Shown piece after piece: positions 59,783 through 64,000 of a stretch of DNA of 64,000 bases. Made by a program: the position numbers and the translations under genes. How positions within the stretch are numbered: the stretch's first letter is position 1; every line of letters begins with the position of its first letter. The notes under the pieces were generated by a model, which was not told where the DNA came from, did not search any database, and saw only the letters and a program-made list of their open reading frames with translations. The DNA lies in contig NZ_RJJD01000015.1 of the NCBI RefSeq assembly GCF_003721515.1, positions 410,258 to 474,257 on the forward strand, in the 5' to 3' direction. The DNA comes from Rufibacter latericius (GTDB lineage: Bacteria; Bacteroidota; Bacteroidia; Cytophagales; Hymenobacteraceae).

Positions 59783-61192
59783 TTACCGTACCCGGCGGTA
59801 GAAGGGGCCGTTCTCTACTTTCTCGTAGCGTTGGAACACCAGGGGCAGTTTGTACTGGAGTTCGGGCATGAGGTTCTGCTGGTCAACGATGTAAGCGGGT
59901 GGATTTTTCCGGAGGTCTTGCAGGATGGTGAATAGGGATTCGTAGTAGTGTAAACGCCCGAAGTAAGGTTTGGCCAAGTCCCAGCGAAGATAGGGGGAGC
60001 CCAGGCTATTGTTTTGGTAGTAATTCAGGTCTGGGCCTAACACCAGCAAACTTTGTCCTTCTATTTGGCGGTATTTGGGAGCGTCCTGCACTTGCACCAA
60101 CTCCGGCTGAAGGTGTAGGGCTGGGTAGACCAATCCCAGTGGATTATAGCGCATGGCAATCACCCCGGCAACAATCACCAGGAAAAGGAGCTCCGCGATC
60201 CAGAGGCGGTTCCCCCACCAACTGAACAGGAATATCCCGAAATACGCCAGCAAGGGGAGGAGCAACACCAGTCCTTTGGCCGAGCCGTCGTGACCGCTGA
60301 TGAGCACGAGCACCGCCACAATGGTCCAGATAAGCATGAACTGCAGAAAGCGTGCCTGGTAATTAGCCCCTAAAGTGACCAGAGGCAAACTCAGGAAGGA
60401 TAGAACCAGAAAGCCCAGTGGCAACGCGGCAATGGTGAGTACCTGGAGAATGGGCAGCCCAAAAGCAAACGTCAACTGCCAGGACCACGTCAATCCCTGC
60501 TCCAGGAACGGTACCAAGGCATTCTGGTACAGGAAGTACGTCAGGACCACAGTAAACGGGAACACAAAGCCCGTCAGCATCAAGAGGGTACTTCTGAACG
60601 CCCCCGAGGCGAAGTAGATGATCGCGAAGAAACCCAGCACCAGAAACCACACCATGGGCAGGTAACACAGCGCGGCCAACCCCAGCATGAATCCCGCCTT
60701 GAACAGACGCCCGGCGTTAGAAGCTTCCTTGGAGATGGCGGTAAGGCTGTACACGGCCAGCACCACAAACGTATGCCCCAGCAGCAGCGGTGAGAGCACA
60801 TCCAACTCAAAGAAGATACTGCCAAACAGCATGTACAGCAGCGCCGGCACGTATGACTTGTAAGGGTGAACCTGGTTTCTGTTGAAGACAAAGTTCAGCA
60901 GAAAGGCCTGGTAGCCCAGCAGGAACGTGGCCAGCAGACGGTGTGCCAGGTATGAGCGGGGCGCTACGGCATCCAGCAGCCAGTACACGGCGGCAGAAAG
61001 AGGACCAGTGGTGTCATATAGGTCCTGGTAGAGCGTAAAACCCTGGTGCAGGCGCTCGCCTAGCAGCACGTAATGCAGCTCAGAAAGCGTAGTAGGAAGC
61101 CCGAAAATGAGCAACGGAAGCCGGATGAGGAGAAACAGCAGCACCAACACCACCCACCTGGACGGAAACAAACTGCGGAAGAATCGTATCAA
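59783..61192 (-). CDS. polytopic membrane protein, GT-C glycosyltransferase-like
   Basis: 469 residues with about ten transmembrane helices. The first periplasmic loop has SELHYVLLGERLHQGFTLYQDLYDTTGPLSAAVYWLLD, resembling the acidic EhYxxGxxlxxGxxpYxDxxdxxgPl loop of GT-C-type transferases that use lipid-linked sugars. A soluble C-terminal part follows (VQDAPKYRQIEGQSLLVLGPDLNYYQNNSLGSPYLRWDLAKPYFG). It probably transfers a sugar to an envelope glycan; the family assignment is not certain. It converges with the TPM gene through the 59.74-kb terminator. Confidence 0.75.
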   Translation of the reverse strand: MIRFFRSLFPSRWVVLVLLFLLIRLPLLIFGLPTTLSELHYVLLGERLHQGFTLYQDLYDTTGPLSAAVYWLLDAVAPRSYLAHRLLATFLLGYQAFLLNFVFNRNQVHPYKSYVPALLYMLFGSIFFELDVLSPLLLGHTFVVLAVYSLTAISKEASNAGRLFKAGFMLGLAALCYLPMVWFLVLGFFAIIYFASGAFRSTLLMLTGFVFPFTVVLTYFLYQNALVPFLEQGLTWSWQLTFAFGLPILQVLTIAALPLGFLVLSFLSLPLVTLGANYQARFLQFMLIWTIVAVLVLISGHDGSAKGLVLLLPLLAYFGIFLFSWWGNRLWIAELLFLVIVAGVIAMRYNPLGLVYPALHLQPELVQVQDAPKYRQIEGQSLLVLGPDLNYYQNNSLGSPYLRWDLAKPYFGRLHYYESLFTILQDLRKNPPAYIVDQQNLMPELQYKLPLVFQRYEKVENGPFYRRVR

Positions 61193-61272
61193 GCTATGCG
61201 CGGCTTAGCCATCGCTCTGGCCTTGCGGCAAAGAGGACGGCGGTTTGTGGGGTAAAAATGTGAAATTAATAC

Positions 61273-61280
61273 GATATTTG
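61273..61280 (+). promoter_or_regulatory. GATATTTG promoter-like box of rbfA
   Basis: Seven of eight positions match TAnnTTTG. It ends 7 nt before the ATG at 61288, predicting a leader of at most about 3 nt. Confidence 0.45.
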
Positions 61281-61287
61281 CGGAACC

Positions 61288-61740
61288 ATGGAAAGTAAAC
61301 GCCAACAAAAATTCGCCAGACTGATTCAAAAGGAGCTTGCTGAGATCTTCCAGCGCGATGTTTCCCATTTGTTTCAGAGCACCTATATATCAGTAAGCGG
61401 GGTAGCCGTGTCTCCGGATCTGGGCGTAGCCAAAGTGCATTTGAGCCTACTGCTCAACCCCAAAGGGCGCGATTTGCTCAACGAAATCAAAGTCAACACC
61501 AAAACCATTCGGCACGAACTGGCCAAGCGCATCAAAAACCAGGTACGCGTGATCCCAGAGCTGATCTTCTACCTGGATGACACCGCCGAGTACGCTGCCA
61601 AAATGGACAAAATCATCTCTGAACTGGACATCCCCTCTGAGTCAAAGGAAGACCCTACCAACCCGTTCCGGAACGAGGAAGACTATTACTTATCTGACGA
61701 AGACGGCGAAGATGACGAAGAAGACGCCGACGGACGGTAG
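61288..61740 (+). CDS. rbfA: 30S ribosome-binding factor RbfA
   Basis: 150 residues. RbfA helps 16S rRNA processing and 30S maturation. The KH-like fold is clear: ESKRQQKFARLIQKELAEIFQRD, VSGVAVSPDLGVAKVHLSLL, RHELAKRIKNQVRVIPELIFYLDDTAEYAAKMDKII. An acidic C-terminal tail (LSDEDGEDDEEDADGR) extends beyond the usual core. It is followed 53 nt later by a methyltransferase gene. Confidence 0.97.
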   Translation: MESKRQQKFARLIQKELAEIFQRDVSHLFQSTYISVSGVAVSPDLGVAKVHLSLLLNPKGRDLLNEIKVNTKTIRHELAKRIKNQVRVIPELIFYLDDTAEYAAKMDKIISELDIPSESKEDPTNPFRNEEDYYLSDEDGEDDEEDADGR

Positions 61741-61793
61741 TCTCCCAAGCGCTCCCTTTATTCCCGTTACTAAGCCAGCTACTAAACCCACCC

Positions 61794-62603
61794 ATGCAGT
61801 ACGATCCAATTAAACGCGTTCTGGGCGAGGCGTTCAACAAAACGTCTTTCCTGCGCAAGCTTTTCTACAACCTCTTAGACCTGCTGCTGCTGCGCACGTG
61901 GCACATCCACAAGGAATTGCGGGCCTGGGCCAAGACTAAACGCCAGCAGCCTGTGCAGATTCTGGATGCCGGCTCGGGCTTCGGGCAGTACAGCTATTAC
62001 CTCTCAGGCATGGGCGCTAAGTGGCGCATTCTGGCCGTAGACGTGAAAGACGAACAGATCGCTGACTGCGCTAACTTCTTCCAGAAGATTGGCCGCCACA
62101 ACGTGATGTTCCGCAAGGAAGACCTGGTGACGTACCAAGAGCCTCAGGCGTTTGACCTGGTGCTGAGCGTAGACGTGATGGAGCACATCCTGGAAGACGT
62201 GGAGGTGTTCAAGAACTTCCATGCGTCTCTGCGGCCCGGCGGCATGGTGCTCATCTCCACGCCATCTGACCAGGGCGGATCAGACGTGCACGGCGATGAC
62301 GAGAGCTCCTTTATTGAGGAACACGTACGCGACGGCTACAACATTCAGGAAATACAGCAGAAACTAAAGAGTGCGGGCTTCAGCCGCACCGAAGCGCATT
62401 ATTCCTACGGGGATCCGGGCAAGATTTCCTGGCGCCTGAGTATGAAGTACCCTATTTTGATGCTGGGGGCCAGCAAGTTGTTCTTCATTATCTTGCCTTT
62501 TTACTATTTGCTGGTGTATCCGTTCTGCCTGGTCCTTAACTGGCTAGACACCAACGGAAAGCACGCTACGGGCACTGGCTTAATCGTGAAGGCCTGGAAA
62601 TAG
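61794..62603 (+). CDS. class I SAM-dependent methyltransferase with C-terminal membrane segment
   Basis: 269 residues. Motif I LDAGSGFGQYSYYLSGMGAKWRILAVDVKDEQI is near residue 52, then FRKEDLVTY, FDLVLSVDVMEHILEDVEVFKNFHASLRPGGMVLISTPS. This is a class I methyltransferase of the UbiE/Methyltransf_11 type. A hydrophobic helix (LFFIILPFYYLLVYPFCLVL) near residue 230 suggests membrane association and a lipid-like substrate. The start is the ATG at 61794. Confidence 0.88.
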   Translation: MQYDPIKRVLGEAFNKTSFLRKLFYNLLDLLLLRTWHIHKELRAWAKTKRQQPVQILDAGSGFGQYSYYLSGMGAKWRILAVDVKDEQIADCANFFQKIGRHNVMFRKEDLVTYQEPQAFDLVLSVDVMEHILEDVEVFKNFHASLRPGGMVLISTPSDQGGSDVHGDDESSFIEEHVRDGYNIQEIQQKLKSAGFSRTEAHYSYGDPGKISWRLSMKYPILMLGASKLFFIILPFYYLLVYPFCLVLNWLDTNGKHATGTGLIVKAWK

Positions 62604-62770
62604 AAGATTTCAACACCTGATCCTGAACATCCACTGGAGGATGACTTCTGGTTTTTGCCCTATTTTCTTGAAAATGGCACTAGAACTTCCTCAGTATTTG
62701 GACTTTGACAATCTGACAAGAACCGCTAACTTCACCGGCAAAGACCCCCGTCACGCTTTTTACCACCAAG

Positions 62771-63244
62771 ATGATAGAGTTAGTCAGGACAGATTCAGGT
62801 AATCAGGACTTCGCAGAACTTGTTTCCCTTCTGGATGCCGATCTTCATGTGCGTGACGGAGACGACCACTCGTTTTTTGCACAATTCAACAAGATTAGCG
62901 CCATAAAGCACGTAGTGGTAGCGTACTACGACCTGCTGCCGGTGGGTTGCGGGGCTATAAAAGCGTTTGCAGGAGACACAGTAGAAGTAAAAAGGATGTT
63001 TGTGCTACCCGAGTTCAGGGGGCAGGGCATTGCCGGCAAAGTCCTGACGGAACTAGAGCAATGGGCCGATGAACTGGGCTTCCAGTCCCTGATTCTGGAA
63101 ACGGGGAAAGCGCAGCCTGAGGCCATCAGACTGTACACCAAAAGCGGCTTTCAGGTAATTCCCAACTTCGGGCAATACGAGAACATTGAAAGCAGCGTTT
63201 GCATGAAGAAAGCCATCGGTAGGCAGACCGTAAAGGAGCTATAG
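62771..63244 (+). CDS. GNAT acetyltransferase
   Basis: 157 residues. GNAT features: LPVGCGAIKAFAGDTVEVKRMFVLPEFRGQGIAGKVLTELEQWADELG, with the acetyl-CoA loop RGQGIAG, and LILETGKAQPEAIRLYTKSGFQVIPNFGQY. The N-terminus SGNQDFAELVSLLDADLHVRDGDDHSFFAQFN and the pattern GCGA are typical of the branch acting on amino acids or small amines. The substrate is unknown. Confidence 0.92.
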   Translation: MIELVRTDSGNQDFAELVSLLDADLHVRDGDDHSFFAQFNKISAIKHVVVAYYDLLPVGCGAIKAFAGDTVEVKRMFVLPEFRGQGIAGKVLTELEQWADELGFQSLILETGKAQPEAIRLYTKSGFQVIPNFGQYENIESSVCMKKAIGRQTVKEL

Positions 63245-63365
63245 TTTAGGCCCTTCTTTTACAAAAACACTCCTGAAACGGGCATCTGGCCTGAAGAAAA
63301 CATAACCCTTTCGCCCCAGAACAGTAAAGGTGACCTGAGTGATAGATGAGTTTTAACCATTCTTT

Positions 63366-63402
63366 CCATCACTCCTTCACTCAATCACTCATTCATTAAT
63401 CC
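63366..63402. repeat. short CACTCATTCA-type repeats before the permease gene
   Basis: CATCACTCCTTCACTCAATC and CACTCATTCATTAATCC form a run of short near-repeats ending 17 nt before the ATG at 63419. A similar run precedes the TTG start at 8912. Confidence 0.45.
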
Positions 63403-63418
63403 ACGCATTTACCTAAAG

Positions 63419-64000
63419 ATGAACGTTGCCCTTTTTATCGCCCGGCGGTACTTTTTCTCCAAGAAGAAGCGCAACATCATCAACATCATTTCCATCATAG
63501 CCATGATTGGCGTGGGCGTGGGCACCATGGCGCTCATTGTGGTACTCTCAGTGTTCAACGGCCTGGAAGACCTGATTCGGTCGCTGTACGGCAAGTTTGA
63601 TCCTGAGATCAAGATCACCACCGTAGAGGGGAAATCCTTTGAAACCAACGCGCAGTTTCTGGAAAGAATCAGGAAAACGCCCGGTGTGGCGTTGCTCACC
63701 GAGGTGATTGAAGACAACGCATTGCTCCGCTACAACGACCGCCAGATGGTGGTGAAGATCAAAGGCGTGAGCGACAACTTTTTCCAGCAGAACCAGATTG
63801 ACTCGGCCATTGTAGACGGAGATTACCGCCTCAAGCGTGACGATAAGCAATTCGCTCTCATTGGCCGGGGCGTGCAGTATCAGCTTTCCATCCGTCCGGA
63901 AAACCCGTTTTCACCTTTGCAGTTTCTGTACCCTAAAGCCGGAAAGAAAACCATCATCAACCCGGAGAATGCGTTCCGGCAGTTGGGCATCCAGGCGGGC
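63419..64000 (+). CDS. FtsX-like ABC transporter permease (LolC/LolE-type), 3' end beyond window
   Basis: 194 residues are visible. The N-terminus FIARRYFFSKKKRNIINIISIIAMIGVGVGTMALIVVLSVFNGLEDL contains the first transmembrane helix of MacB/LolC-type permeases, followed by the large periplasmic MacB_PCD domain (KITTVEGKSFETNAQFLERIRKTPGVALLTEVIEDNALLRYNDRQMVVKIKGVSDNF). LolC/E proteins release lipoproteins from the inner membrane. Its position near rbfA recurs in related genomes (general knowledge). The remaining helices lie outside the window. Confidence 0.9.
   Translation, partial: MNVALFIARRYFFSKKKRNIINIISIIAMIGVGVGTMALIVVLSVFNGLEDLIRSLYGKFDPEIKITTVEGKSFETNAQFLERIRKTPGVALLTEVIEDNALLRYNDRQMVVKIKGVSDNFFQQNQIDSAIVDGDYRLKRDDKQFALIGRGVQYQLSIRPENPFSPLQFLYPKAGKKTIINPENAFRQLGIQAG

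Noticed and set aside
1-64000. tRNA or rRNA genes
   Set aside because: I scanned gaps for cloverleaf-like or rRNA-like sequence and saw none; a covariance search would be decisive.

Overview
The window looks like chromosomal DNA of a Bacteroidota bacterium of the order Cytophagales, most likely family Hymenobacteraceae (Rufibacter/Pontibacter-like; this placement is inference). The evidence is a type IX secretion (T9SS) C-terminal sorting domain, a TonB-dependent receptor with an N-terminal carboxypeptidase-regulatory domain, an MG2/plug protein, DUF4783, DUF4286 and LemA/TPM families, few Shine-Dalgarno sequences, and recurrent TAnnTTTG promoter boxes typical of the Bacteroidota housekeeping sigma factor. 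I see no rRNA, tRNA, CRISPR array, prophage or complete insertion sequence.

Layout. 1-8.8 kb: truncated radical SAM/SPASM protein, a TlpA-like thioredoxin protein and radA on the minus strand; a lipoprotein, an exported protein and an RsmF-type rRNA methyltransferase on the plus strand; an RlmI-type methyltransferase on the minus strand, converging on a 19-bp terminator. 8.9-16 kb (plus): M19 dipeptidase, MG2/plug protein, prfA, beta-helix lipoprotein, YjbQ. 16-21 kb (mostly minus): envelope protein pair, ABM monooxygenase (plus), lipoprotein, gpmI. 21-30.4 kb (plus): DUF4783, nadC, small envelope proteins, a heavy-metal-binding-domain lipoprotein, a methyltransferase plus ZIP transporter, DUF2939, purU, a second TlpA-like protein and a lipoprotein. 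30.4-35.2 kb (minus): dGTPase, a T9SS-exported metzincin-like protease, a secreted YCII-domain protein. 35.4-40 kb (plus): membrane protein pair, prolyl oligopeptidase, GNAT. 40-46.5 kb: DUF4286 and MFS transporter (minus), TraB/GumN (plus), then a minus-strand metal-uptake-like cluster (His-rich protein, TonB receptor, lipoprotein). 47-50.6 kb (plus): htpG, a NamZ-type muramidase and a small membrane protein. 50.7-57.4 kb (minus): trxA, AraC regulator, DoxX-like protein, DODA-type dioxygenase, a DUF433/DUF5615/Crp-Fnr operon, nitronate monooxygenase-like flavoprotein, sugar nucleotidyltransferase. 57.7-64 kb: lemA-TPM-TPM, a GT-C-like membrane protein (minus), rbfA, methyltransferase, GNAT, and a truncated FtsX/LolE-type permease.

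Most of the window is ordinary housekeeping and envelope biology. The less explained signals are: a dispersed family of long perfect palindromes with a CTGTTTT/AAAACAG core, one of which lies inside a coding sequence; a 153-bp REPIN-like inverted pair at 46.7 kb; start codons only 3-7 nt after the promoter box of gpmI, nadC, rbfA and the DUF4286 gene; a DUF433/DUF5615 toxin-antitoxin-like pair translationally coupled to a Crp/Fnr regulator; and a His-rich/TonB receptor/lipoprotein cluster with a palindrome over its promoter. I did not find a clear defence island or an obviously new multi-gene system.
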